A DNA stretch of 64,000 nucleotides, taken from positions 775,001-839,000 of the forward strand of contig JACVVK020000037.1 in NCBI GenBank assembly GCA_018292915.2, read 5' to 3'. This stretch comes from Batillaria attramentaria (lineage: Eukaryota; Mollusca; Gastropoda; Batillariidae). Shown here one piece after another: positions 52,381 through 64,000 of the stretch. A program made the translations under genes and the position numbers. Each line of letters opens with the position of its first letter. Position 1 is the stretch's first letter. The notes under the pieces were generated by a model. That model saw only the letters and a list, made by a program, of their open reading frames with translations. It ran no database searches and was not told where the DNA came from.

Positions 52381-52582
52381 TACTTTTTTTTTTTTTTTTT
52401 TTTTGCTGCCCCAACTCTTTGCCAGTTCCAGTGGTGTTCCTCCCAGGTAATGGGTGGAATCCACGGAGGGCGCGGAAGCTGGGGCATTTTAATTTTTTTT
52501 ATTATGCATGATGATGGAGATGAGGATGATGGTAAGATGATGCCATGGAGGTCCGTGTGGTTTGGGACTGCGGGACAGGGCC

Positions 52583-52882
52583 GCATTCCACGCTTCCTGT
52601 CATAAATATCCCGGCATTAACCAGGCTCGGGAACTACGGAACCTGCGGTGTCGGCCGTGTAATCATCCACATCATAAGACGTGTCATACCAAGAGAAGCA
52701 CCCCCAAAGTCGCACCCGTGAAGTGGGTAAATCTCGGCTCGGTAAATCTCTTGGGCCCATAGCGCACCCGCTCTGGGTAGGAGCCGACCTAGGTAGGAAA
52801 AATCCCGCTTGCCTCGGCTGGGATTCGAACCCGGGTCTCCCGGTCCATGGTCCGAAGTGCTAACCACTACACTACGGGGGCC
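52583..52882 (-). mobile_element. SINE family C, minus strand
   Basis: Read on the minus strand: GGCCCCCGTAGTGTAGTGG (A box), GGGTTCGAATCCCAGC (B box), then TACCTAGGTCGGCTCCTACC and a 3' part ending near GGAAGCGTGGAATG. It is a tRNA-derived SINE distinct from families A and B. Confidence 0.85.
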
Positions 52883-52983
52883 GGTACAGATACAAATGTA
52901 CAGATCGCCGTACAGCAACTCAACAGAGCACAACAAGTCATAACTTATTCGCGTACTCATATGAAACAAGTTGCTGCATACAT

Positions 52984-53162
52984 GGCGGGCGGGTGGGTGG
53001 GTTGTTCATGATTTTAACGTCCCTTTCCACCACGTAAGGCTGATATCAAAGACGGTTCACCGAGAAAAAAGCTGGCACAAATACTTGGCCCCAGCCAGGA
53101 TTCGAACTCACGACCCGAGCATTGAGAGTCCATCGCTCTACCATTCGGCTACCCCGACTCCC
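52984..53162 (-). mobile_element. Family A SINE, minus strand
   Basis: GGGCGGGTGGGTGGG tail side, TTTAACGTCCCTTTCCACC body and a head with GATTCGAACTCACG ending GACTCCCCC. Confidence 0.88.
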
Positions 53163-53791
53163 CCAGACATGGCGGAGAAATTTCTGTGAAAAATTGAATA
53201 GATAAAAAGTCGTAGGAAAAAGGGGGAGAGGAAGAAGGGAAGAAAGGAGAACATGTCAAACTGTACTATAGTCTAGCATGCAGTAGGGAGTGTGGGTTGT
53301 TGTAGTTATTTGCCGCGAATTAGCCTCTGTTGCTTGCGCGGCGTTAAGCCCTAAATAACTAACTAACTAACTAACTGTTGTAGTTATTTGTTTGTTGTTG
53401 TTGCTCTTTGGGGGTGCATTAAAACAACAACAACAACAACAACAACAAAAACCCCAAAAAGGTTTTGGCATATATGTACTGCCATACCGTGTTGTCGATG
53501 CACGCACAGAGGCTTTGAGTTCTGTGTCACGTCAGACTGATTTCAGCTTGAACTGACACCATTCACTACTCACTGTCCCAGTCTTCATGAACCACGCGGA
53601 TAACGTTACCGGGACGTTTCGGTCAACGATGATTGCCAGCAGGATCTCAGTTAAGACACACCAGTGTAGTTTGTTCGTGGTGTGATCTCTTGGGGTTTTA
53701 TTGCTTGAACTTGAAATTGAAAACGTTGAAAACGTGCACCTGTGGTTATCAGACCGGAACGGACTAGTGCAGAGGAACGATCAGGGGTTTG

Positions 53792-54782
<991 letters not shown>

Positions 54783-55368
54783 GGGACACCAGAATACCCA
54801 CAGGCCCAAATGAAAAACGTTAAGAGGACATTGGAGAAAACAAATTTACTCCCAACTTTTCCGCTAAGAAAACTTTATCAGGGAAACGAACTGACTAGTT
54901 TTCATAATTTTTACGTTGTGGAACCAATGTTTAGAGCATACAATGTTTTCCTAAGTGAATTTGGAACCATTTGGTATACTGTTTTTTACCTTTTGTATTG
55001 GCATACGACACCTGAGTAAATATCTGTATGGTTTCTTTACAGTTTCCGACCAGGAAACATTTCTGAATTTTAACGTTGCAAAACCAGCGATAGACCATAA
55101 AATGTGTTTGCTCATGGTAAGAGCTCTCATTCTGGTAGCAAGCAAACAAGGCTGTCGTCATCTTGAAAAAAAGCCCTCATCGCTGTAGGTTTGACTGGAG
55201 CTTAGACCCTTTTTTCAGACGACAGTAGAAGTGCCTGAAGCCTTTACGCCTAGCTACAGCAGTTTGATGATGCATTAAACGTGATGCATAAAACCTCCTC
55301 TATAGTTCATAAAACTCTCGTCAAAGCTCCCTCTCCAAGCTGTCTTTGTACATGTCTTCCTTTCTTCC

Positions 55369-55396
55369 CTGACGGAGGCTTCTCAGCCGAAACGTC
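55369..55396 (+). ncRNA. Degenerate hammerhead-ribozyme-like motif
   Basis: CTGACGGA, a four-base-pair stem GGCT-TCTC-AGCC, then GAAACGTC. This is the order of the hammerhead core (CUGANGA, stem II, GAAA). The first box deviates by one base, and a matching stem III 5' strand with GUC upstream was not identified. Such motifs occur in Penelope-like retroelements; a (GAA)n run follows at 55430. Probably a dead remnant. Confidence 0.4.
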
Positions 55397-55541
55397 GGGT
55401 ACACATTTGTCTTGTCTGTTCGGGAACGCAGAAGAAGAAGAAGAAGTCTTGTCTGTTGCCCTTGAACAGGTTTTTTTTTTTTTTTTTTTTTGGGGGGGGG
55501 GGTGTTGTTGTTGTTGTTTTGTATTCTGGGGCAGGATGCAT

Positions 55542-55950
55542 GATTTGGTCTAGTGGTTAAGGTACCCGACATAAAATCCTGAACCACCGGGGTTCGAATC
55601 CATGATGGGCGAGTTTGGATGGATTTTTCCTTTCCAAATAGAGTCACAATCACGTGCAGACTTATTTAGGGTGCCTGTCCCGCCCTCGTGTACACACGCA
55701 CGCACAAATATCAAGTGTGTACGTTAAAAATCCCACGTCCATCTTTCGAAGAAGATTAGGCTGTGGCCGGTGGCGTGGGAAACAGAAATACTGTCGCACG
55801 CACCAGAGTGAATAGCAGGGTGAAGGTTTTTCACGTAAAATAGGCGCAGGCTTCCACTGCTTCGTCTTCCAGCCCTGCGGCGCCACAAGCATTTCAGAAG
55901 AGGTGGATATGTGCGCCGAGGAGAAGTCTACCATACCATACCATAGACTA
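55542..55950 (+). mobile_element. Full-length SINE family D
   Basis: tRNA-like head with TTGGTCTAGTGG (A box) and GGGGTTCGAATCC (B box), a long body with ACTTATTTAGGGTGCC and ATCCCACGTCCATC, and a tail of TACCATACCATACCATA. Reference copy for the minus-strand pieces at 37250 and 39797. Confidence 0.85.
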
Positions 55951-56852
55951 GTCCGAGACTTAGCTGTAATCTCAGGCTTAGTCCGACGAGACTACTCTCA
56001 ACGTGTAATACCGTATAGCCCGTCAAATAGTCGTAACCTTGGCCTAGGCTCCGTTTGTGCATCTCTGATTCAAAGATTCAAAGATTTTATTCCTTTCTCC
56101 CCATCTGGGGTATGGAGGAATGTCAAGTAATGCATCATACATGATTCTCATACGTACAAAAACACATGTAGGACGCAAGAAATCACAACAGTCCAAACTG
56201 CACATCGCAAATGTTACAAAAGAACAAACAAAAACAATAGTGCACGTGTGTGAGGTGAATCATGTCAACATAGTTACAAACATGTCTACATGACATACTA
56301 GACGATTTTACTATTTGTAATGAATTTCGCCAGACTTAGCAATGTTTTCTTTGGTAGTTCTCTTCAGTCTCAAGTTAGTCAAGCTTAGTCTCGAACTTAG
56401 TCCTAGTATCTCTCTCTCTCTCTCTCTCCATGCATGCAGGCCCCTGATCTCTTTCCGCGGTCTACATCACGGGACAGTCCTTAACTGACTCTGCGCACAT
56501 TCCGCCAAATCCGAGGAAGGACCCCCCAGCCGATCTGGCACGAGGTCGAAACGTACGGGGGTGGGGGGAGGTGGGGGGAGGGGTGGGAGGGGGAGGACAC
56601 AAAGCATGTGCGCAGAGCCGGCTGGAGGAGTGCGGGTGATATTAACTAGCTATGCAGGGCAGAATGGACCGCGGCGTGGCCGGCACGTCATAAGCTGATC
56701 TGCAGAAGTGGTCCCCTGTAGGGTGAATTTCATTTTGCCCCGACTTCGGAGGCCACGGGCACATTTTTATTATTAACCCTTTCAGAACCAACACAACCAC
56801 AGTGGAATGAAACTGGACGGTGTTGATTTTACGTAAAACCCACAGGCACACG

Positions 56853-56986
<134 letters not shown>

Positions 56987-57148
56987 GCCAACAATTTCAT
57001 CAAACGACATATTGGAAGTAAAACAACCCTTCTGACCAATCTCTTCCGAAATTTACAAAATTAAAACCAACCAACCTTCTAGTTAAAACCTCCCCCAAAT
57101 CAAACTCAATGAACGGTATTGACACCTGTGTACTGATCTGACTCGGTG

Positions 57149-57280
57149 TGGGAGCAAGTTGTCGAATGGTGGAGCGGCGTTTGTACTCTCAATGCTCGGA
57201 TCGTGAGTTCGAATCCCCGCTGGGGCCAGATATTATTTTGTGCAGGCCTTTTTCTCGTTGACCCGTCATTGATATCGAAC
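57149..57280 (+). mobile_element. Family A SINE, 3' truncated
   Basis: Head GGGAGCAAGTTGTCGAATGG, B box GAGTTCGAATCCC and the first half of the body to TTGATATCGA. Confidence 0.8.
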
Positions 57281-57734
57281 TAAGCAACCAAAAAACACAA
57301 ACAAAACCAACAAATACAAAAACCAAACGAAAACAAAATAAAAATGTTAAAAACAAAGAAACAAACAAGCAATCAAACAAAATTTACATGCAAACAAGCA
57401 AACACACAAAACAAAACGAAATCAAACTAAACTCACTGAGTTTTCCGTACTCATTGAGTACCTACAACTCAGTCCTCAGTACTTCAGGGATGATATCTGC
57501 CCAACATAATCATACAGACTTGCCTAGAATTCTCCAATGCTCCTACCACTCCACTTAACCCTGAAGTGCAAATATGCATACGGTCGTTACCCCCTTAGGC
57601 AATACGCAATCATGCACTGGCCTCCTGTGACCGATCATGTGCAGACTGCAAACGTCATTCATCATGATAATGACGCCCGCTGCACAGCACCAACGCGGCA
57701 TCAGTTAAAGGGACTAATACTTCCGTTTTTATGC

Positions 57735-58033
57735 TCACAGAGATGAGCTGTTTTCTATCATCACACCTGGACATTGACAGCGTCTGTAATGCTGGCACTG
57801 ACCCAACTGAAGCGTACTCGATGACGCGGCGACCACTGACACTGAGTGCTCTAGTAGTGTAAACAACAGTCGTAAAATTTGAACGTTCGGCCGCTCGCGT
57901 AAAGTGTAAACAGCACTGTGTCGCATTAAGAGCTGTACAAATCATGAATATAGAGGTATTGATTCGAGCATACAGGCACACTAAGGAGCAAAACTGTTTC
58001 AAAACATGTTGGCTTAGCAAAGATAGAATTAGC
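57735..58033 (+). repeat. ~290-bp dispersed repeat, copy 1
   Basis: Matches 63186-63465 in direct orientation: TGAGCTGTTTTCTATCATCA, AATGCTGGCACTGA, GAAGCGTACTCGA, CGCGGCGACCACT and TGTTGGCTTAGCAAAGAT in the same order. No terminal structure identified. Confidence 0.8.
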
Positions 58034-58304
58034 ACGTTTCAGATTTAAAGATACTGAATGCTTCCATCGCTAGGCATAATATACGGAGATTTTTGTTTAG
58101 AAATAGTTGCGCTTGTGACTACGTTTGCGCTCTCGAAATACTCTTAAATTACAGATTAGTAGACCTCCGAATGAAACACACTGAGGTTTGATGGCCGTTA
58201 AAAACGATGAAAACTCAGTCCGTGTTTCCCTTGTCGGATGCTCGGTGAAAAAGTCAGGGGAGACAATCACATGAGAGAAACGTGCTGTCGACTGCTCGGT
58301 GAAA

Positions 58305-58469
58305 TGGTGGGTGGGTGTTTGGGGGTTTAACGTCCTTTTCCACCACATACGGGTGATATTAAAGGCGGGGCAACGATGAAAAAGCCAGCACAAATATTTG
58401 GCCCCAACCGGGATACGAACTCACGACCCGAGCATTAGAAGTCCAACGCTCTACCATTCGGCCACCCCG

Positions 58470-58473
<4 letters not shown>
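58305..58473 (-). mobile_element. Family A SINE, minus strand
   Basis: Full-length body and head (GATACGAACTCACG, GGCCACCCCGACTC), directly followed by a (GT)n tract at 58473-58540. Confidence 0.92.
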
Positions 58474-58541
<68 letters not shown>

Positions 58542-58567
58542 CATACTACTACTACTACTACCACTAC

Positions 58568-58920
58568 TAATGAGTATTGTATAGGCACTTTATACCCAAT
58601 TTCACGAATCGGCTCAACTGAACCCAACACGCGCGCTCACGTGAATCACTCGCATTCTCTCACACACATAAAGACATTATAATCACGTCGTGCGATGGGT
58701 CAGCTCAACTATTTAAATTTCGAAAGTTAGAATTGCATTTATTTTTCACATTTGGTGGGCTGAACATTTCCAAAGCAGCGGGGGAGGAAGCCGGAGTACC
58801 CGGACAGAGCCCCCGACGATCGGCCCGAGTGAAAGGTGCCACATACGAGAAGGAAAAATTCGAACCCCTGACCTCTGGCATTGGTGACAAGTCTCTTAAC
58901 CACTAGACCACCGACCGCCC
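58568..58920 (-). mobile_element. Family B SINE, minus strand
   Basis: Complete from the TAATGAGTATTGTATAGG end to the GACCACCGACCGCCCC head, with a deletion in the CACGCGGGGCAAAG region of the head. Confidence 0.88.
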
Positions 58921-59169
58921 CATATTCGCTTCATTCATTCGCTTTTCGATGATGCGATCAGCTACTGCGTTTTTTTTTCTTTTCTTTTGGCTTCACTTAG
59001 CCTGTCTGTGCGTGTATTTGTGCGTTAGTGGTGTGATGCGCTATGCTCCACTAAAACAGCCAAGAATGACCTATGAGCCCAAAACTGTAGCATCGGCATC
59101 TTTAACGAACAGTACTAATTGTTCCATGCTGCCTTTCTAGAGGATGTGATCGGGAGCCGCGATAGTCGA

Positions 59170-59305
59170 GCTAGTCGGTGGTCTAGTGGTTAAAACACGG
59201 GGCGGTCGGTGGTCTAGTGGTTAAAAGATTTGTCACCAATGCGAGACGTCACTGGTTCGAGTCCCACTCGGGACAAAGAAATTTTCCCTCTCGTAGAAAA
59301 AAAAA
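59170..59305 (+). mobile_element. Family B SINE heads, one and a partial copy
   Basis: GTCGGTGGTCTAGTGGTTAA appears twice in tandem, the second followed by a B box (GGTTCGAGTCCC). The body is lost after the TTTTCCCTCTCGTA segment. Confidence 0.8.
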
Positions 59306-59541
59306 TAAAAAAAATCCTCTTCATTTACACACACATGACACACATGCCCGACTCCTGCGTGGTCTCCTCGAAAAAGAGTGCAAGGTTGACTGGCAGTTTG
59401 AGTCCTGCTGCCAGGCCCTGGAATGCACCTTTGCCCCACAAATACAAAAATCAAGAACAGTTCACTATTCACACCAACAATATCCTCTGCAAACCATCTG
59501 GCACATTTTGCCAAAAAAAGTCCCACTCAAACGACACATAA

Positions 59542-59847
59542 CCCAGGTGTAGCAGTCCAGATTATACCCCGCCTGGAGTATACCCCCATATAAACGGGCC
59601 TAGCCCAGACTATCCCCCCGTATAAACTGGCCTAGCCCAGACTATCCCCCCGTATAAACTGGCCTAGCGCAGACTATACCCCCGTATAAACTGGCCTAGC
59701 CCAGACTATCCCCCCGTATAAACTGGCCTAGCCCAAACTATCCCCCCGTATAAACTAGCCTAGCCCAGACTATACCCCGGGGTGTACTCTGAATCCGGCC
59801 TGGGCTGATCTATACCCAAGAGGTATACTCCGGCCTGTTACACCGGG
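59542..59847. mobile_element. MITE-like element carrying a 31-32-bp tandem repeat
   Basis: Ends CCCAGGTGTAGCAGTCC and the complement of GGCCTGTTACACCGGG are imperfect inverted repeats. Inside, a unit containing TAGCCCAGACTATCCCCC and GTATAAACTGG is repeated about six times (59600-59775). Symmetric ACTCCGGC / GCCTGGAGTATA blocks flank the array. Confidence 0.75.
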
Positions 59848-59929
59848 CTGAATTGTGGTATTACGCCTCAGTCCCGCGGCGGAAGGGTTAACTTTGCGAA
59901 GTAACGCACGTCAGAATTGACAGCCCAAA

Positions 59930-60185
59930 ACCCACGTGATTCTCGCTTGCGTTAACTGAAGGGAAGATCCAGCGGACACTCAAACCCAGACTGACGGTAA
60001 AATAGGGAGGATGCTTGTACCGGCTTACTGGATTTGCACGCTGACATCTTAACGGCAGGAATCACTTGAAGCGTAACAGTACGCTCTATTTAGATTTTTA
60101 CAGAAAGCAGAAACTTGGTGGACCCCATCTGCTGCTCCATACGCTGCGCACGCGCAGAGCCCAGAAGGAATCGGAACTGGAGATG
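59930..60185 (+). promoter_or_regulatory. Possible first exon of a further gene (ATG|GTAAGT)
   Basis: A moderately GC-rich segment ends ACTGGAGATG|GTAAGT at 60185/60186, a phase-0 start codon at a donor, as at 11634. It might be the first exon of a third SLC26 copy to the right, but no downstream exon is in the window. Confidence 0.25.
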
Positions 60186-60950
60186 GTAAGTAGCACTTTT
60201 CTATTCTCTTCATTTCAATTCAGTGTAAGTTTATCCTCTGATAAGAATCTTAAAAAAAAATCTTTCGGCTCGTCTCAAACATTGAAGCAATAATATAAAA
60301 AAAAATCTTAAAATGCACATTTTTGTTTTGAAAAAAAATTTAGAAAACATTGTTTGTTGTTTTTGGTGTTGTTAAAATTTGATATTACCATTGCCTTGGA
60401 AGGGAAGTCTTTTGGTGGTTGTATGTAGTTATGTTGTAGATTGGTCAGCGACGACTGTCTTTTCAATGCGTAGCCTACTTTCACAATTGACATATGCCCT
60501 GCGCCAATTTTTCCAATATTGGAATCTGTTGGGTTTTTTCTACGAGTACGTGCATGCTAGTAATAGTTTGACAAGATTCATGAGGGCTGTGCAGACATTT
60601 GCAATACGTAGACGACCGTAGGCGACGCGAACATCCTGATATTAACGCGTTTACAAAAACAAGAACAGAAACAAGGACATGAACAGCAGAAACAGCTGTA
60701 ACGAACAAAACAACTAAAACAACAAGAACATACAACAAACAACAACAGACATGTGAACGAATAGAATATTTTTAAGTACTTGCATAATTTACAAAGGAGA
60801 AGCAGAAACAGAGAAAGGCAGTCAACAACAACAACAACAACAACAAAACAACAACAACAACAACAAACCGGCCAAATAAGGAATATAATTTTGTTTATAT
60901 AAGTAGAACAGACCGGAACAAATTGCACTGGGAAGTAAGTAGAATTTACA
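60186..60950. other. Possible intron or intergenic sequence
   Basis: A-rich and AAC-rich simple repeats at 60650-60880. No exon seen. Confidence 0.4.
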
Positions 60951-61242
60951 TGTTTCTTTTCAAGAAATGGTTTGAAGACATGAGGTTGTTGCCGTGTTTT
61001 TTGTTGTTGTTGTTGCTGCTTTCAAATTTTATATCGATAATAAAAACCCTGTTATTCCACCAAGCTAGCAAACAGAGTATAAACAACATCATCAGCAACT
61101 ACAACCGTCACTTTTATTACCAATGTGCATTCCTTTTGCCGCTGCATATTACTTGCGGAGGTCGATGAGGTGCTTTTCTTTTCCGATTTTATCTGATGAC
61201 AAACAGCCTGATGTTCTGACACGCTAACAGCATTACTAGCGA

Positions 61243-61423
61243 GGGGATGGGATGGGGGTTTGGGGGTTTAACGTCCTTTTCCACCACATACGGGTGATAT
61301 TAAAGACGGGGCAACGATGAAAAAGCCAGCACACATAATGTATTTGGTCCCAGCCGGGATTCGAACTCACGACCCGAGCATTAGAAGTCCAACGCTCTAC
61401 CATTCGGCCATCCCGGCTCCCCA
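61243..61423 (-). mobile_element. Family A SINE with target duplication
   Basis: A complete minus-strand copy. The direct repeat CATTACTAGCGA flanks it (61231-61242 and 61424-61435). Confidence 0.93.
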
Positions 61424-62110
61424 CATTACTAGCGACAAAATATATAATCATCATCATAATCAACAACAATCCTCACAACTGTTACTATTAATGGACATTC
61501 CTTTTGCCGCTGAGTATTACTGGCGGAGGTGGATCAAGTTGCGTTTTGCAAATTTTATATCGATGACAGCCAGCCTGTAATTCCCACACAGCATTCCCAA
61601 CTACAACACAATGTATAAACAACACAATTAACAACAACAACAAGGACTCATTATTATTTATTAATGTGATTTCCGTGTGCTATTGAATATAACTTGCGGA
61701 GGGCGATGTGCGTTATTTATTTATTTTATTTATTTAGTTATTTTTCTTTTGGAAAATTTATATTGATGACAAGGGTTAGTTAAGGCTTTAACACCGCGTA
61801 AGCCACAAATACTAATTCGCGGCTGAGTGTGCCTGCACTACATGAAAAAAAAAAAAATGTAACGTTGGACACAGGATGCAAACTGGTCTACAGGGCAGTA
61901 TAAACCTAGGACATGCAGGAGACGCTGCACCTTCATGCCAATTTCTCGAACCGATTACAAAAGAGCGTAGAAAAGAAATAGCAATTACAACTAACAACAC
62001 GCTAACAGCACTACCAACGACAAAACAACATTGAAACATTACCACCACCACCACCACCCGTCCTCACTATTTTTCTTCATCTACCCTCATTTTGCTGTCA
62101 AGTATAAATT

Positions 62111-62490
62111 GGGCGGTCGGTGGTCTAGTGGTTAAAAGACTTGTCGCCAATGCGAAAGGTCACAGGTTCGAGTCCCACTCGGGGCAAAGAATTTCCTTCT
62201 CGAATATGTCACCGATTATTCGGACCGATCGTCGGGGGTTCTGCCCGGCTTCCTCCCCCTCTGCTTTGGAAATGTTCAGCCCACAACATTTGAAAAACAA
62301 ATGCAATTCTAAATTCCGAAACTTAAATAGCTGAACTGACCCTTCGCACCACGTGATTGTAATTGTGTTTATGTCCAGTGTGAGAGAATGCGTGTGATTC
62401 ACGTGAGCGTGCGTTGGGTTCAGTTCGCAGCGCTTAGAGCCGTTTCATGAAATTGGGTAAAGCGTCTGTACAACACTCATTATTATTATG
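62111..62490 (+). mobile_element. Full-length family B SINE
   Basis: GGGCGGTCGGTGGTCTAGTGG head, GGTTCGAGTCCC B box, GCGCTTAGAGCC 3' domain, and ATTATTATT tail. Confidence 0.9.
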
Positions 62491-62954
62491 AAATTATAAC
62501 TTGAGGAGGTCGTTATGCTTTGTTCTGTTTGTTTGTGTGCTTTTTTTTTTTTTTTTTTTGCAAATTCTATATCGATGACAAACGACGTATAATAATATAA
62601 AACATAGGGGCATTGGCCATAAAGCATGTACACCTTGAGCCACGAATAGTGCAGTGTGCACAGTCATGCACTTTCTCACCGCTGCACAGCATGCACTCGT
62701 CATTATATGCATGTCACACTGTATTCCTCAGTTTATACCTTGGGGCTGTGGTGCATTGAAAGCTTGTTCAATGCTGAGACGGACTGAGGATACGGATCCT
62801 ATCCGACCAGAGAGAGAGAGATTGATTTATGGTGCACCACTGTCAAGGCGGGACATTAAACTTTCCCGCACACTCCCCTTAACCTGCCTTTGGGGCAATA
62901 CAAAGCTTGAAGGTAGCCAAGACTTGAACAAGGCAGCCTTTATTGACAAGTCGT

Positions 62955-63120
62955 GTTTATGTCTGCTTTGGAAATGTTCAGCCGACAGAACTTCGAAATA
63001 AACGCGGATTTCAGTTCAGAGACTGAAATATCTGAGCTGAGCCTGAATTCAAGCATGTAATTTTAATGTGTTTAAAAAATGCGTGTGTTCAGTTCGGGCG
63101 CTTTGACCCAAAGAACTGGA
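62955..63120 (+). mobile_element. Old family B SINE body
   Basis: Keeps CTGCTTTGGAAATGTTCAGC and GTGTTCAGTTCGGGCGCTTT but has many changes and no head or tail. Confidence 0.65.
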
Positions 63121-63185
63121 GGTGTGATACACGAGCGTTTGAGTTAGAGGGGCTAATGCCATCATTTATATGTCCCCAGGTCGTT

Positions 63186-63465
63186 GTGAGCTGTTTTCGT
63201 GGTTTCTATCATCACACCACTTAGCCACCTGCGCAGTGACAGCGTCTAAAATGCTGGCACTGAGCTAAAAGAAGCGTACTCGACGCGGCGACCACTCTGA
63301 GCGCTCAAATAGTGTACTAACAGTCGTAGAATTTGACCGCTCGCGCAAAGTTAAAACATTGTACCGCATTAAGAGCTATACTAATCGTCAAGAATATTTC
63401 GAGCGTACTAGCGCAATCACAAACGAACCTGCTTAAAACCATGTTGGCTTAGCAAAGATGGAATT
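63186..63465 (+). repeat. ~290-bp dispersed repeat, copy 2
   Basis: The direct-orientation partner of 57735-58033, with small indels throughout. A family A SINE fragment follows at about 63478-63550. Confidence 0.8.
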
Positions 63466-63559
63466 CTACCCATTTAAGGCCATTTTCCACCACAAAGAGA
63501 AAAAGGCCAGCACATAATATAATATATTAAGAATTAGGCCCGAGCTTGGGCTTGAAACA

Positions 63560-64000
63560 ATACACAGACGATCCCGAAATGTTTTGCTTAACAGCGGCGG
63601 TCCTTGATGCAAGTTTATTAATACACAGAGCTGTTAACCTGTCACGTGTGGTGATCTTCAGGATCCTTCACAAAATACAAGGGTATCTCAATCCAGTTTG
63701 GTTTTCTTTCTTTTCTTTTCTTTTTTTTCCGACATTGCAGTATTTTCAGTCTTGACATCAGCAATTGCATTGTGACTTCGGGAAGGAAAATGAGGTGAAA
63801 ACAATTTGGAAGAGGGGGGCAAGGGGAGGGATGTGGTGATGAGGGGAGGGGGGGATCAGATGCCGTTAGAAGTCTGACACATACGCTGCACAAACAAAGC
63901 CTCGGTCATTATTCCATCGACCGCCTGCAAAACAGACGCGTGCAATGAGCGTGGGCGACGGTTGAATCTAAAGGGGCATGAGAACCGAACCAGCATTGGA
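63560..64000. other. Right-end sequence, no feature seen
   Basis: TTTCTTTTC-rich and G-rich stretches. No exon, repeat family or RNA gene could be supported. Confidence 0.4.

Larger units (their letters stand above)
61000..62590 (+). repeat. Degenerate tandem array with TTTTATATCGATGACA landmark
   Basis: Units contain CATTCCTTTTGCCGCTG, ATTACTTGCGGAGGTCGATG and AAATTTTATATCGATGACA. Landmarks lie near 61025, 61185, 61550, 61758 and 62563, with two SINEs (61243 and 62111) inserted between them. Confidence 0.7.

Noticed and set aside
55030..55120. Exon-like segment TTTACAG...CTCATG|GTAAGA
   Set aside because: Good splice borders, but no homology and no neighbouring compatible exon; likely chance.

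Overview
The window reads as an animal nuclear genome segment. It has spliced coding exons with GT-AG introns, long CA and GA microsatellites, tRNA-derived SINEs, MITEs, a PIF/Harbinger fragment and non-LTR retrotransposon tails, and no operon-like gene packing. The repeat style suggests a marine lophotrochozoan, most likely a gastropod mollusc, but that is inference. No species was identified.

Two head-to-tail genes of the SLC26 (SulP) anion transporter family carry almost all the recognisable coding sequence, both on the plus strand. Gene A can be assembled from eight exons between 24966 and 35155 (about 710 aa). Gene B can be assembled from six exons between 39214 and 48708 (about 725 aa). 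Both encode a full membrane transport domain and a C-terminal STAS domain with an uninterrupted reading frame through every junction. Their proposed first exons are each 39 coding nucleotides, end in phase 0 and encode similar acidic starts, which supports the models. The intron layouts differ: A has three introns that B lacks, and B has one that A lacks.

The 5' flank of gene A is the unusual part. From about 8.0 to 26.1 kb there are, in order: a CCAAT-bearing 5' segment; a T-rich array repeating an acceptor-mini-exon-donor pattern eight times; an array of POU octamers; a second CCAAT-bearing 5' segment and its AT-rich flank; an inverted octamer array; and a roughly 11.7-kb palindrome. The palindrome has arms of about 5.4 kb (14337-19753 and 20660-26075) around a 906-bp GC-rich core. 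The right arm carries a TATA element and the proposed first exon of gene A in the sense direction. The left arm carries an inverted copy pointing away.

The rest is introns and intergenic DNA shaped by repeats. A SINE is inserted across a 5' splice site of gene A and duplicates it. An acceptor lies in a 32-bp tandem repeat. The 3' end of gene B is followed by seven to eight decayed tandem copies of its own last-exon tail. The flanks hold several SINE families (called A to D here), MITEs, minisatellites and one degenerate hammerhead-like motif. No RNA gene, CRISPR array or bacterial-type feature was found.
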